A stretch of DNA of 64,000 nucleotides from CAWGMT01 sp963823675 (GCA_963823675.1 CAWGMT010000026.1:124001-188000); one strand, 5' to 3'; positions 36,339-46,449 are shown, numbered from the stretch's first letter. Made by a program: numbers and translations. Notes: generated from the letters alone by a model not told the origin.

Positions 36339-37835
36339 CTAGATGATCTGCCGGATTGGCTCGGCCCCTTCGACTCCGACGAGCTTGTGGTGCAAGCCGC
36401 CGTAGAAGTAGTTAAGCTGGTTGGGGTCCAGACCGAGCTGGGTCAAGATTGTAGCATGCAGGTGCTTGACGTGGAACCGGTCTTCGACGGCCGCGCTGCC
36501 GATGTCATCGGTCCTGCCGATGCTCGTGCCTCCTTTGATTCCACCGCCGGCCAGCCACATTGTGAAGCCATACGCGTTATGGTCGCGACCGGTCCCATGG
36601 GCAAATTCCGCCGTTGGCTGGCGGCCGAATTCGCCGCCCCAGATGATCAATGTCTCGTCGAGCAGGCCCCGCCGCTTGAGGTCCTGGAGCAGCCCGGCGA
36701 TCGGCTTGTCGGTATGGCCGGCGTGCATGGAATGGTTGGCGACCAGGTCGGCATGGGCGTCCCAGTTGTGGTCGTTGTGCGAACCGCCGGAATAGATCTG
36801 CACGAATCGGACCCCGCGCTCGACCAAGCGCCGCGCGATCAGGCACTTGCGGCCAAAATCGGCCGTTGAGGGCTGGTCGATGCCATAAAGAGCCAAGGTC
36901 TCCGGCGATTCGCGCGCGAGATCGACGGCCTCGGGGGCTGACTGCTGCATCTTGAAGGCGAGCTCGTAGCTGGCGATTCGCGCGGTCAGCTCGGAATTGT
37001 CGGGCCGGTCCGCCAGATGAGCCTCGTTCTTCTGGCGCAGGTGATCGAGGACCAGCCGGCGGGCGGCCCGCTCGGTGCCATCGGGCGAATCCAGGTCATG
37101 GATCGGCACGCGGTCGGCCCGGATGACCGTCGCCTGATAGGAAGCCGGCATGTAGCCGCTCGACCAGTTCTTGGCCCCGCTGATCGGACCACCCGTCCGG
37201 TCGAGCATCACGACGAAGCCGGGAAGATTTTCGTTTTCGCTGCCCAGTCCGTAGGTGACCCACGAGCCGAGACATGGATTTCCGCTCAGCAGCCGTCCCG
37301 AATTCATCATCAGCATGGCCGAGCCATGGATCGGAGATTCGGCATACAGGGAGTGGACAAACGCGATGTCGTTGACGCAGGCGGCGAGATGCGGGAAAAG
37401 GCTCGATACCCACTTGCCGCACTGGCCAAACTGACGAAAAGTCCACTTCGGGCCCACGATCCGGCCTTCGTTCTTCTTGCCCCCGCGGCCGAATGTCTTG
37501 ACGGCAATCGTCTTGCCGTCGAGCGGATAAAGCTTGGGCTTGTAGTCGAACGTGTCGACGTGGCTGGGGCCGCCGTACATGAAGAGGAAGATGACGCTCT
37601 TGGCCTTGGCCGGGAGCAGAGGCCGCTTAGGCGCCAGGGGATTGACGAACGGCGTGACGCCGTCCGCGGCAACACATTGGCGGCCAAGAAAGCCGTCGGG
37701 GCCGAGTAATCCCGCGAGCGCCACTGACCCGAAGCCGCCGCCGATCTCCCAGAGAAACTCGCGGCGCGTCCGCCCGCAGAACGAACTTCCGGGCGATCGG
37801 CTCGACGCGTGGTTCTGGTTGGGTGAATCGTGCAT
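36339..37835 (-). CDS. DUF1501 family exported protein
   Basis: A 498-residue protein with a twin-arginine signal (TRREFLWEIGGGFGSVALAG). It has the DUF1501 features FMYGGPSHVDTFDYKP near the N-terminus, FVQIYSGGSHNDHNWDAH and the alkaline-phosphatase-like end LIIWGGEFGRQPTAE with GRDHNAYGF. Its role is thought to be sulfatase- or phosphatase-like but remains unknown. The start at 37835 has AAGG six bases upstream; a start at 37850 overlapping the previous stop is possible. It pairs with the DUF1553 gene, as is typical of planctomycetes. Confidence 0.9.
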   Translation of the reverse strand: MHDSPNQNHASSRSPGSSFCGRTRREFLWEIGGGFGSVALAGLLGPDGFLGRQCVAADGVTPFVNPLAPKRPLLPAKAKSVIFLFMYGGPSHVDTFDYKPKLYPLDGKTIAVKTFGRGGKKNEGRIVGPKWTFRQFGQCGKWVSSLFPHLAACVNDIAFVHSLYAESPIHGSAMLMMNSGRLLSGNPCLGSWVTYGLGSENENLPGFVVMLDRTGGPISGAKNWSSGYMPASYQATVIRADRVPIHDLDSPDGTERAARRLVLDHLRQKNEAHLADRPDNSELTARIASYELAFKMQQSAPEAVDLARESPETLALYGIDQPSTADFGRKCLIARRLVERGVRFVQIYSGGSHNDHNWDAHADLVANHSMHAGHTDKPIAGLLQDLKRRGLLDETLIIWGGEFGRQPTAEFAHGTGRDHNAYGFTMWLAGGGIKGGTSIGRTDDIGSAAVEDRFHVKHLHATILTQLGLDPNQLNYFYGGLHHKLVGVEGAEPIRQII

Positions 37836-37849
37836 GACCAGCCTTCCCA

Positions 37850-40114
37850 TCAATCGAGATAAACAAACTCGTTGGCATTGAGTAGTAAGAGACAGTACTG
37901 CTTGAGCGCAGCCTGGGGCTCGAGCCGAGCGTTTGTCATCAGCCTCCGGATGAAATCGGCGTCGGCGCGAACCTCGTCGGAGCTGGGCTCGCGAGCCGTC
38001 GTGAGCCGGATGGCGCGGCGAACCTGCGCTTCGACGCCGCCGGGAGCTTCACGCCGGATGCGCAGAGCCAGGTGCGCGGCCTGTTCATTGGAGAATTCGC
38101 CGTTGAGAAATCCGAGCGCCTGAGTCGGGACCGTCGTTGTGTACCGCACAGGGCAACTGGTGTCGGTGTCGGCTGCGTCATGAACCGCCAGGATGGGGAC
38201 GAGGAGCGACCGTTTGATGTGGACATACACGCTGCGCCGCGAGGCCTCCGCCGGCGGCGACGTCTTCCATCCCTGGCCGGGCACCGACTGGCCGGCAAGA
38301 ACCGCGCGAGGGATTGGCGGATAGATGCTCGGGCCGCCGGCCTTGAGGTTGAGCGTGCCGCTGGCGCAGAGGACCGCGTTGCGGATCTCCTCGGCGCCGA
38401 GCCGGCGCATCGGGAACCGCCACATCCAGCGGTTGGAGGGATCGACCGCCAGTCCCTCAGTCGAGCCGCGCGACGACATCCGGTAGGTGCTGGAGAGCAC
38501 GATGAGCCGATGAATCCTCTTGATGCTCCAGCCGCCTGCCATGAATTCGGCGGCCAGCCAGTCGAGCAGCTCGGGATGACTTGGGCGCTCTCCGAGCCCT
38601 CCAAAATCATTGGAGGTCGGGACGATGCCCCGGCCGAAATGATACTGCCAGAGCCGGTTGACGAAGGCCCGTGCGGTGCGTGGGTTCCGGGGATCGGTTA
38701 ACCACTCCGCCAGGGCACGCCGCTTGCCGGGCCCGTCGGCGAAAGCCGGAGCATGATCGGCCAGGACCGCGGGAACTCCGGGCTCGACGGCATCGCCCCG
38801 CAGGTTGGGATTGCCGCGAAGCAAGACGTGGGTATCGGCCCGGCCGCGGTCCGAGACGCACATGACGTCGATCCGCCGGCCGGTGCGATCGACCGCTCTC
38901 TTGAGGTTCTTGCCATCCTGGTCGGTGACGTCGGCGAAGAATGCCAGAAGCTGGTAGTACTCGCGCTGCGAGATCGGGTCGACCTTGTGATCGTGACAGC
39001 GCGCACAATTGATCGACATCCCCAGGAAAACCTGGCCGGCCGTCGAGAGCACGTTATCGAGCCCGTCGTAATGCGCCAGTGCCCGGTCGGCCGGCTCGTC
39101 ATCCCAGATTCCCAGCCGGTAAAAGCCGGTCGCGATCAACGGCTCGGGCTCGCCCGGCGCGATCTCGTCGCCCGCGATTTGCTCGCGGACAAATCGGTCG
39201 TAGGGCTTGTCGTGATTCAGGGCATCGATGACGTAATCGCGATAGCGCCAGGCGAGCGGTTTGGCCGAGTCGCGTTCATAACCGTTGGTTTCGCCATAGC
39301 GCACCAGGTCGAGCCAGTGGCGGCCCCACGCTTCGCCATGCTGGGGCGATTCCAGCAGCCGGTTGACCAGCCGTTCGTAGGCATCGGCCGCTCGATCGGC
39401 GACGAACTCGTCAACCTCTTCGGGCGTTGGAGGAAGACCGGTCAAGTCGAAGCGGAGCCGCCGGATGAGCTGGACGTGATCGGCAGGGTGCGCTGGCGCC
39501 AGTCCTTCCGCCTCGAGGTGCGCCAGCACGAAAGCGTCGATGGGCGTCCGGCACCAGCCCTGGTTCTTGACCGCGGGAACCGGCGGCCGCGATTCCGGCT
39601 GGTACGACCAGGAGTCCTTGGCCTTCGCTTTCGCACGGGCGGGCTGGGCGGGGCGGCGTTCAGGAACGGCGGCCGTCGTTACGCGTGACTTTGCCGACGT
39701 CCACGGAAGTCCTTGCTCGACCCATCGCGTCAGGACCGCGATCTCCCGAGCCGGCAGCTTGCCGCCGGGCGGCATCTCAAGCTCGTCATAGCGGATCGCG
39801 CGCAAGATGAGGCTCCCGGCCGGCTCGCCGAGCGAAACGGCCGGTCCGAGCTCGCCGCCGCGCAGGATTGCGGCCCGGCTGTCGACCCGAAGCCCTCCCT
39901 TGATCTTGGGGCCCCCACCATGACACTTCAAGCACCGCGCCCTGAGGATCGGCTGCACGTCCTTGTCAAAAAAGGATGTCTGCTCGGCCGAAAACGTTGG
40001 CGGCCGATCCAAGCTCTCGGCCAGTTGGGCGCAAGCTCTTCCGCACCAGACAGCGGCCAGCACGACCGCTGCGGAGACTGTACGAAAGCTTAGATGTGCG
40101 CCCAAAGGCATCAT
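37850..40114 (-). CDS. Cytochrome c / DUF1549 / DUF1553 exported protein
   Basis: A 754-residue protein. A signal peptide is followed by a planctomycete cytochrome c domain with CLKCHGG (heme motif). Then comes DUF1549 (WCRTPIDAFVLAHLEAEGL and LRFDLTGLPPTPEE) and DUF1553 (RAFVNRLWQYHFGRGIVPTS). A second CARCH motif (INCARCHDHK) lies in the middle. The start is a double ATG at 40114. The stop is 15 bases before the DUF1501 start. Function is unknown; periplasmic electron transfer linked to polymer breakdown is a common guess. Confidence 0.92.
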   Translation of the reverse strand: MMPLGAHLSFRTVSAAVVLAAVWCGRACAQLAESLDRPPTFSAEQTSFFDKDVQPILRARCLKCHGGGPKIKGGLRVDSRAAILRGGELGPAVSLGEPAGSLILRAIRYDELEMPPGGKLPAREIAVLTRWVEQGLPWTSAKSRVTTAAVPERRPAQPARAKAKAKDSWSYQPESRPPVPAVKNQGWCRTPIDAFVLAHLEAEGLAPAHPADHVQLIRRLRFDLTGLPPTPEEVDEFVADRAADAYERLVNRLLESPQHGEAWGRHWLDLVRYGETNGYERDSAKPLAWRYRDYVIDALNHDKPYDRFVREQIAGDEIAPGEPEPLIATGFYRLGIWDDEPADRALAHYDGLDNVLSTAGQVFLGMSINCARCHDHKVDPISQREYYQLLAFFADVTDQDGKNLKRAVDRTGRRIDVMCVSDRGRADTHVLLRGNPNLRGDAVEPGVPAVLADHAPAFADGPGKRRALAEWLTDPRNPRTARAFVNRLWQYHFGRGIVPTSNDFGGLGERPSHPELLDWLAAEFMAGGWSIKRIHRLIVLSSTYRMSSRGSTEGLAVDPSNRWMWRFPMRRLGAEEIRNAVLCASGTLNLKAGGPSIYPPIPRAVLAGQSVPGQGWKTSPPAEASRRSVYVHIKRSLLVPILAVHDAADTDTSCPVRYTTTVPTQALGFLNGEFSNEQAAHLALRIRREAPGGVEAQVRRAIRLTTAREPSSDEVRADADFIRRLMTNARLEPQAALKQYCLLLLNANEFVYLD

Positions 40115-40367
40115 TCTCCGCCGGCAAGAGCGGTCCACATTATGTAGTCATCACGCTCCGTGTGATGGACGAACGTCACGCGGCGCGCGACGACTCCTCG
40201 TAATCTTTCGGCCCAAAGTTAGTTCAACAAGAATTTAACTCCAGGTCAAGGATCCGAGATGGATAAGATCGACGAGCCTGGATACGATATCAAAATGGCG
40301 TAGCGGGCTCTGCCAAGCTGGGGCGAAGCGACGTAGCCCGTGGGGTTCGCGGGGCGGAGGGCATGGG

Positions 40368-41207
40368 ATGAGACGCAGGCAAGTGGCCATGCGCACACTC
40401 TTGATCGGGATGGCGATCGCCGTCGTGGCGGTTTGCTGGCTGACCGATCAGGCGCGGAGACGGGGCAGGGCGATTGCCATCACGAAGCGCGTTGCCGGGG
40501 TCGTGCAGCTTGATGACGAGCACAATCCCGAATCGCCAGCGCCCCAACCGTCACGGATTGACGTCACCGGGTGGTTCGACGATACGGTCGGTCCGCACGT
40601 TGCCCACGGTCTCACTGTGGTGAACCTCGACGGTACGCGGGTTGCCGACGAGGACCTGAAACAGTTCGAGGGAATCGCGAGCCTGCGCCGGCTTTATCTC
40701 AACGGAACACCGATTACCGCCAGGGGGATGGCTCATCTGCGGGGGCTTACGAACCTTGAGATCCTCGAGCTGCGCGAGACTGGCCTCGACAACGCGGGCC
40801 TGACGCATCTCGACGAGTGTAGGTCGCTGCGCGCGCTCTATCTTTCCGAGACGCGCGTTGACGACGCCGGACTGGCGTACGTCGCGAGGCTCGGCAACCT
40901 CGAAGACCTGAGCCTCTGGAATACATCGATTGGCGACGACGGCCTATCGCACCTCAGCAAATTGACCGGGATCAAGAATCTCAGACTGGGACGAACCCGC
41001 GTCACCGACGTAGGGCTTGCCCATCTATCCGGGCTCAAGACGCTGGTGTTTCTCGACCTCTCGAACACGGGCATCACGGACGCCGGACTGATTCACCTTG
41101 AGGGATTGCGCGAATTGCGGCTCCTGCTGGTTGACGGGACAAGAGTAACACCAGCAGGTGTGAAGGCGGTCCGGCAGGCGATGCCAGCGCTCCAGGTCTA
41201 TCAATGA
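40368..41207 (+). CDS. Membrane-anchored leucine-rich repeat protein
   Basis: A 279-residue protein with one N-terminal helix (LLIGMAIAVVAVCWLT), so it is probably anchored and faces outward. From residue about 70 it has seven or so 24-residue repeats of the type LxxLxxLxLxxTxITDAGLxxL (for example FLDLSNTGITDAGLIHLEGL). Such repeats bind proteins. It is transcribed away from the DUF1553 gene. Confidence 0.83.
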   Translation: MRRRQVAMRTLLIGMAIAVVAVCWLTDQARRRGRAIAITKRVAGVVQLDDEHNPESPAPQPSRIDVTGWFDDTVGPHVAHGLTVVNLDGTRVADEDLKQFEGIASLRRLYLNGTPITARGMAHLRGLTNLEILELRETGLDNAGLTHLDECRSLRALYLSETRVDDAGLAYVARLGNLEDLSLWNTSIGDDGLSHLSKLTGIKNLRLGRTRVTDVGLAHLSGLKTLVFLDLSNTGITDAGLIHLEGLRELRLLLVDGTRVTPAGVKAVRQAMPALQVYQ

Positions 41208-41294
41208 ACGGCCAGCTTGGACAACTGGGCTCCAGCGGAGTTGGTGTCATGTGCGGCAGTGCGTTCCCGGCGGCATGGCGAACCCAATAGAGCC

Positions 41295-41472
41295 AGTGAA
41301 AAGTGAAAAGTGAAATGCGCGTTTCGGGCAGGGCGTTGACCGCCCTACCATAGCCAGCCCCAAAGTTCAGCATTCGATCGTCCAGCGCGTCATTGTCCCG
41401 GCGTGTCGTGCCCATGAGGGTGAGCCCTGGTTGGGATTTTGCACTTTTCATTTTTCACTTTTCACTTTGCAC
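41295..41472. repeat. Region flanked by inverted AAGTGAAA arrays
   Basis: GTGAAAA units at 41295-41318 are matched in reverse orientation at 41441-41472. The 120 bases between hold no gene. The arrangement resembles a small inverted-repeat element just upstream of the O-methyltransferase. Confidence 0.5.
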
Positions 41473-41513
41473 TATCTACGTTGCATGAAGGTAGAGTCCT
41501 CAGACAACCGAAC

Positions 41514-42521
41514 ATGGACAATCCCTCCCCACAAGACCAGTTGTTTCGCATGGTCTCGGGTTACTGGATTTCGCAGGCGATCTACGTCGCCGCCGAATTG
41601 CGGATCGCCGACCGCCTTGGCGACTCGGCGATGACGGCCCTTGAGCTCGCCGATCGAACAGGTGCCCAGCCGCAATCACTTTATCGTCTGCTCCGAGCCC
41701 TCGCGAGCGTCGGTGTGTTTGTCGAGGATGCCGGCCATCACTTCCGGGCAACTCCGCTATCCAACTGCCTGAGAAGCGACGCGGCCAACTCGCAGTTGGC
41801 GGCCGTTCTGATGATGGTCGGACAATTTTACGACGCCTGGGGCGGCCTTGAAAGCAGCATCAAGAGCGGCGAGCCGGCGTTCAAGATGCGCAATGGGATG
41901 TCGTTCTTTGACCACCTCACCGCCAACCCCGCCCAGGCGCGGATCTTCGACGCCGCCATGACAGCGCTCAACGACCGGAAGACAACAGCGTTTCTCGATG
42001 CCTACGACCTGGCGGATGTCAGGATCCTGGCCGATGTGGGCGGCGGCAACGGCAGCGCGCTTTTGCGGATCCTGAAGCGCTATCCCGCGATGACCGGCAT
42101 CCTCTTCGACCTGCCCAGCGTCGTCGATCGGGCGAAAGTCGATCTGGAGCGGTCCGACGTTACCGATCGCTGCCGGATCGTTAGCGGCAGCTTTTTCGAG
42201 CAAGTCCCGCCAGGCGCCGACATCTACTTGCTTCGCCACATCATTCACAACTGGGATGACGAGCGCGCCGCCGTGATCCTCGCCAACATTCACCAGGCGA
42301 TGGCAGGCGATTCGAAGCTCGTGGTGGTGGAGCGGATCATCCCGCCGGGGAACGAGCCGTCCTACGGCAAATTTGCCGACCTGAACATGCTGATCCTTCA
42401 CGGCGGACTGGAGCGCTCGGCCGAGGAGTTTGAGCGGCTGTTCGACACGGCTGGGTTTCGCCTCACGAAGATCGTGCCGACAATCACCGAAGTCAGCGTG
42501 ATCGAAGGAATGAAGCTCTGA
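41514..42521 (+). CDS. SAM-dependent O-methyltransferase
   Basis: A 335-residue protein of the plant/bacterial O-methyltransferase type (acetylserotonin or hydroxyneurosporene methyltransferase-like). It has an N-terminal dimerisation winged-helix (ADRLGDSAMTALELADRTGA), the SAM loop ADVGGGNGSALLRILKRYP and the acidic LFDLP strand. HIIHNWDDERA contains the conserved catalytic-loop histidines and acidic residues. The substrate is unknown. The start at 41514 is the first in frame that fits the domain. Confidence 0.85.
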   Translation: MDNPSPQDQLFRMVSGYWISQAIYVAAELRIADRLGDSAMTALELADRTGAQPQSLYRLLRALASVGVFVEDAGHHFRATPLSNCLRSDAANSQLAAVLMMVGQFYDAWGGLESSIKSGEPAFKMRNGMSFFDHLTANPAQARIFDAAMTALNDRKTTAFLDAYDLADVRILADVGGGNGSALLRILKRYPAMTGILFDLPSVVDRAKVDLERSDVTDRCRIVSGSFFEQVPPGADIYLLRHIIHNWDDERAAVILANIHQAMAGDSKLVVVERIIPPGNEPSYGKFADLNMLILHGGLERSAEEFERLFDTAGFRLTKIVPTITEVSVIEGMKL

Positions 42522-42546
42522 TCGGAGGCGCGAGCGGCCGATCCTT

Positions 42547-42568
42547 TCCCCCCCTTGCGAAGGGGGGG
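42547..42568. repeat. C7/G7 hairpin repeat, left of DUF559 gene
   Basis: C7, TTGCGAA, then G7, a perfect hairpin. Related hairpins at 43069-43089 and 43161-43181 lie right of the DUF559 gene. Confidence 0.75.
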
Positions 42569-42656
42569 CCAGGGGGGGTGGGGCGAGAGCCTGGGATATC
42601 GGAAACGACCCTTCCCGCCACCCGAGCGGGATGCAGCGGGAGTAAAGTGAGAGAAG

Positions 42657-43040
42657 ATGAACGAGTTCTTTAACCGTGAAAGTGAAACAGAGAAACGCCG
42701 GCAGCTTCGCGGCTCGATGCCCGAGGCGGAGGTCATTCTCTGGTCGCGGCTCAAGGGACGTCAATTGCTCGGCTGCAAGTTTCGCCGTCAATATAGCGTT
42801 GGCGCATTCGTGATCGATTTTTTCTCAGTCGAGATCAGGCTCGGTATCGAGCTGGATGGGGACAGCCATTTTCAATCGGGCGCACCGGAATACGACCGGG
42901 CCCGCCAGCAATTCATTGAGTCTTTCGGGATCAGAATTGTGCGGATTCTTAATACGGAGGTTTATGACAACCTCGATGGGGTGCTGGAAATGATTGGGAG
43001 GGAGGTCCTCAGAAGGAGAGAGTATGCAAACCCCCAGTGA
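42657..43040 (+). CDS. DUF559 (Vsr-like) endonuclease-fold protein
   Basis: A 127-residue protein with the DUF559 pattern: LRGSMPEAEVILWSRLKGRQ, LGCKFRRQYSVGAFVIDFFS, IELDGDSHF and RIVRILNTEVYDNLDGV. The D and E in DFFS and ELDGDSH fit a restriction-endonuclease-like active site. The cellular role is unknown. It is flanked on both sides by the same C7/G7 hairpin, so it may move as a unit. Confidence 0.87.
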   Translation: MNEFFNRESETEKRRQLRGSMPEAEVILWSRLKGRQLLGCKFRRQYSVGAFVIDFFSVEIRLGIELDGDSHFQSGAPEYDRARQQFIESFGIRIVRILNTEVYDNLDGVLEMIGREVLRRREYANPQ

Positions 43041-43068
43041 CTGATCGTGTCCGGCCCACCCCCCCTAA

Positions 43069-43089
43069 CCCCCCCTTCGCAAGGGGGGG
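43069..43089. repeat. C7/G7 hairpin repeat, right of DUF559 gene
   Basis: C7, TTCGCAA, then G7. Perfect hairpin, 29 bases after the DUF559 stop. Confidence 0.75.
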
Positions 43090-43160
43090 AAAAAGAGCAG
43101 GACAAATCCGAGGGGAGCGAGCGTAGGCGACAACCCCAACTTTTCACCGCGCCGCCCTCG

Positions 43161-43181
43161 CCCCCCCTTCGCACGGGGGGG
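43161..43181. repeat. C7/G7 hairpin repeat, third copy
   Basis: C7, TTCGCAC, then G7, between the second hairpin and the end of the HlyD-like gene. Confidence 0.7.
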
Positions 43182-43251
43182 AAAACGGCGGGACGGAATC
43201 GACATGAATGGCCTTTCGGCGTTTGCCGCGACTGCGAGCTCGACACGCAGA

Positions 43252-44815
43252 TCAACGCGTCGAGCCCTCGGCTTCAGAGGTCGAACCGGTGGCCGGCCAG
43301 GGCACCTTGTCGAATTCGATCGCCGCTCCGCGGCCCGACAGATGCCGGAGTTGGTCGCGGTCAATCACGATCCATTCGCCGGCCTTGACGCCTTCGGTAA
43401 CAACTTGCGACTCGCCATGGGCCAATCCAATTTTCACGCTTCGCAGCTCGCGCGCGTTTCGGTCCGTCACGACAACGACGCTGGGGAGTGGCTGTTCTCC
43501 CGGCGCATAGAATACGTCGGGATACATAAGTGCGCTTGAAGGAACGAGGACCGACCTTCGAGGCACGCTGGTTTCCAGGTGCACGCGGGCCGACATCCCC
43601 GGCAGAAGAAGTCCGTCAGCGTTCGGAATCGAAGCCGCACACTGTACGCCGTTCGTGCCCGAATCGACCTGATTAGCCACTGAGTATACCTTTCCCGTCA
43701 GTCTGAAACCCGGCTCGTCTCCGAGCCCGACCTGGACAAGCAAGTCCGGCTCGACCCCGAATTTCAGCTTCCCTTCGCGCTTCAATCGGTTGATCCGGAG
43801 AAAGGTCGCTTCGCTGACGTTGAACCCGACAGATAGTGGATCGATCTTCGTCACTGTGGCCAGAACGGTCTTGTCCGCGACCACGACATCGCCGGGAGAA
43901 ACTCGAGGACCGCCGACCTTGCCCGTGAAGGGCGCGGTCACCTTGGCGTAGTCGAGACCGAGCTGGGCCAGATCGCGATCGGCTCTTGCTGCCTGGAGGG
44001 ACGCTTCGGCTTCCTCCAAGTCCGCCACGAACTTGGCGGTGGCGCGCTGTTGTTGCTTTGGGGTTGCGCGCTGTCGCTGGCTGGTTGTCCGCGCCTCCTC
44101 CAGTTGAATCGACAGCGGCTCGAGGCGGGATTGAGCGCGCCGAACCTCGGCCTCGGCTTTGTCCAATTCCAGCCGATACGACCGAGGATCGATCTGAAAG
44201 AGAGTGTCTCCTTGCTGGACGATCCGGCCCGGACGGTCATAGACACTGACGACATAGCCGCTTACGCGGGCTCGGATTTGCACGACCTGCATCGGCTCGA
44301 TCCACGCGTTCAAATTCTCGTAATCGCTGACTTCACGTTCGATCGCTTGACAGATGCGGACTTTGAGCGGCTTTTTTTCGGAATCCAGCGGCGGGGCCTT
44401 GGGCTCGGCACGAGCGGGCTTTTCCTTATGTCGGGCCGATTTCGTCACATCTTGGGGAGCCGCGGACTTCGACTGGCCCAAGGTCAAAGCGGGCAGAAGC
44501 GGCAAGGCGAGAGCTCCGAAGACGAGCAGGGCCCGCGGAGTCGCGCCCGCCTGGTAACCTCGCTCGGTATCTGTTCAATCTCCTCTTGATCGGCATTGCC
44601 CGCCCCGCCCCTGTTGCGCCCGCAGGCAAGAGCAGAGGGAGCCCCGACAACAACGCCGCCTTGGCGACCAGCGCTTCGGCATAAGCCCCGGCGGAAGCCG
44701 GCTGCGCCCAAAGTACCGAGGCATCGCAGCACTCCTCCTCGGCCCGGACAAGCTGGCGGCGCGACCACCAAGCGATCGGAAACCACCAGTACAGGCATTC
44801 TGCCCAGGAGGTCAA
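43252..44815 (-). pseudogene. M56 peptidase-HlyD adaptor fusion, 5' truncated and frameshifted
   Basis: The frame starting just after the M1 gene stop reads AECLYWWFPIAWWSRR and RAEEECCDASVLW, the second half of a BlaR1-type M56 domain; the HExxH part is absent. After a frameshift near 44560 it continues with one membrane helix (ALLVFGALALPLLPALTLG) and an HlyD/RND periplasmic adaptor (NAWIEPMQVVQIRARVSGYV, QGDTLFQIDP, LGLDYAKVTAPFTGKV, and a beta-barrel end). The adaptor domain itself is complete and could be made from a start near 44505. The gene lost its 5' part where the M1 gene now ends. Confidence 0.72.
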
Positions 44816-46449
44816 TTGTCATGCCGCTTTTCGAGGCGAGATTTCATGAGAACCCAGCAGTCGGGGTCGAGCGCGACCGATTGCGGCGGCTTGTCGAGCT
44901 TGAGCTCGAAGCGTTGTTTCTTCTCGGTCACTTCGATCGTCTCGATGCGAGGCTCAGTAGCTCCTTCAAGCTGGATTCCCACCTCGATGGGAAGGCGATA
45001 AGGCTCGCCCGCTTGCGATTGCGACAGGTCGATATCGAGCCGCTTCGCGTCCGCCTGATACTGCCAGTGGCCCTCGATCGTGGGCGTGCCCGGGCGCTTG
45101 AGCCATTGCTGGAAGAACCAACCAAGCGTCTTTCCGGAGCTTGCTTCCATTGCCTGGCGAAAATCTTCCGTCGTGACGTTCGCATTCCGGTGGCGCTCAT
45201 AATAGCCGCGAATGCCGGACCAGAAGGCTTCGGTGCCGATCTGCTTGCGCAGCATGTGCAGGGCCCAGCCTCCCTTTTGATAGACGAGGCCGTTCAGAAT
45301 CTTGCGCGTGTCGGAGAGGTTGTCGTGAATCACCGCGAGCTGGGGATTTCGTTTCTCGACGGCGAAGACGATTTCCCGGCTCTGTTTGAGCCCTTTCACA
45401 AAGGCGTCGCGTCCGCGATCGTGCTCCAGAAACAAGAGGGCGAAATAGGTGGCGAACCCTTCGCTGAGCCAGATGTCGTCCCAGTCGCGTTCGGTCACGG
45501 AGTCGCCGAACCACTGGTGGGCGACCTCGTGAGCGACCAGACCATCGACGTCGCGGCCCAAAACGGACCTTTCGCCGTAGAAGATCGCGCTCGCCAGCTC
45601 CATGCCGCCGCCAAGCCCGGCGGCTTGCACGTTGGCCAGCTTCTCGAACGGGAATGGCCCGACGCGCTCCGAGTAGAACTCGATCGAGCGGCGGGCCGGT
45701 GCTTCGAGCACCGTGGCGACCCTTTCGCGATCCTGGGGATAGACCCAGCTCGAAAGCGGCACCCCTTTGACCAGGCCCGCCTGGTGCGCGGCAAACTCGG
45801 CAACGCCGATGGCATTGACCCACGAAGCGATCGGCACCGACTGTTTCCAGTGCGTCAGCCGGCGGCCGTTCCCGAGGTCGCGCTCCTCTTGCAACAGTCC
45901 GTTCGAGATGACCTGGTAGCGCGCGGGTGCCGTGACCAGGAACTCACTCGTCGCCTTGTCGTATGGATGGTCGACCATCGGCAGCCACTGCCGGGCGTTG
46001 TCGGGCCAGTTTTCGCTGAAAAACGTTCGCTCGCCGTGCCGGTTCTTACCGATCCGCAAGCCCGCTCGAGGCACGCCGCGATAGGAGACCGTGAACGATC
46101 GGTGTTCGCCGGCCTTGGGCGTCGATTCGAGGCAAACGCGCAGGCGGCTCTCCTTGTGTTCATGAGGACAGGTCTTGCCCGACGAGGTCACGCCGGTCAC
46201 GTTCATCCCCTTGTCCGACGAGGGAGAAGCAAGGTCCAGCGTGACGCTGGTTGTGCCATCAGCGACGAGACGCACTTCGATCGTCGCTTCGCCCGTGATC
46301 ACGTCGCTGGCGTCGGCGAGATCGAGCTTGAAGAGATAGTGCAGCACGTCGATGCCGCCTTGGCGTGGATAGGTGTCGGCAGATGATGCCGGCGACCAGA
46401 CCAACATGCCGAATAGCACGATCGAAATTCGCAGCAAAAAGCGGTTCAC
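44812..46449 (-). CDS. Exported M1-family aminopeptidase
   Basis: A 545-residue protein with a signal peptide (FLLRISIVLFGMLVWSPASSA). The zinc motif is HEVAHQWFGDSV, followed by SEGFATYFALLF with the third ligand glutamate, and the substrate loop is GLGGGMELAS. It is a zinc aminopeptidase of family M1. The N-terminal 170 residues are the beta domain. It lies in a series of exported hydrolases on the minus strand. Confidence 0.9.
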   Translation of the reverse strand: MNRFLLRISIVLFGMLVWSPASSADTYPRQGGIDVLHYLFKLDLADASDVITGEATIEVRLVADGTTSVTLDLASPSSDKGMNVTGVTSSGKTCPHEHKESRLRVCLESTPKAGEHRSFTVSYRGVPRAGLRIGKNRHGERTFFSENWPDNARQWLPMVDHPYDKATSEFLVTAPARYQVISNGLLQEERDLGNGRRLTHWKQSVPIASWVNAIGVAEFAAHQAGLVKGVPLSSWVYPQDRERVATVLEAPARRSIEFYSERVGPFPFEKLANVQAAGLGGGMELASAIFYGERSVLGRDVDGLVAHEVAHQWFGDSVTERDWDDIWLSEGFATYFALLFLEHDRGRDAFVKGLKQSREIVFAVEKRNPQLAVIHDNLSDTRKILNGLVYQKGGWALHMLRKQIGTEAFWSGIRGYYERHRNANVTTEDFRQAMEASSGKTLGWFFQQWLKRPGTPTIEGHWQYQADAKRLDIDLSQSQAGEPYRLPIEVGIQLEGATEPRIETIEVTEKKQRFELKLDKPPQSVALDPDCWVLMKSRLEKRHDN

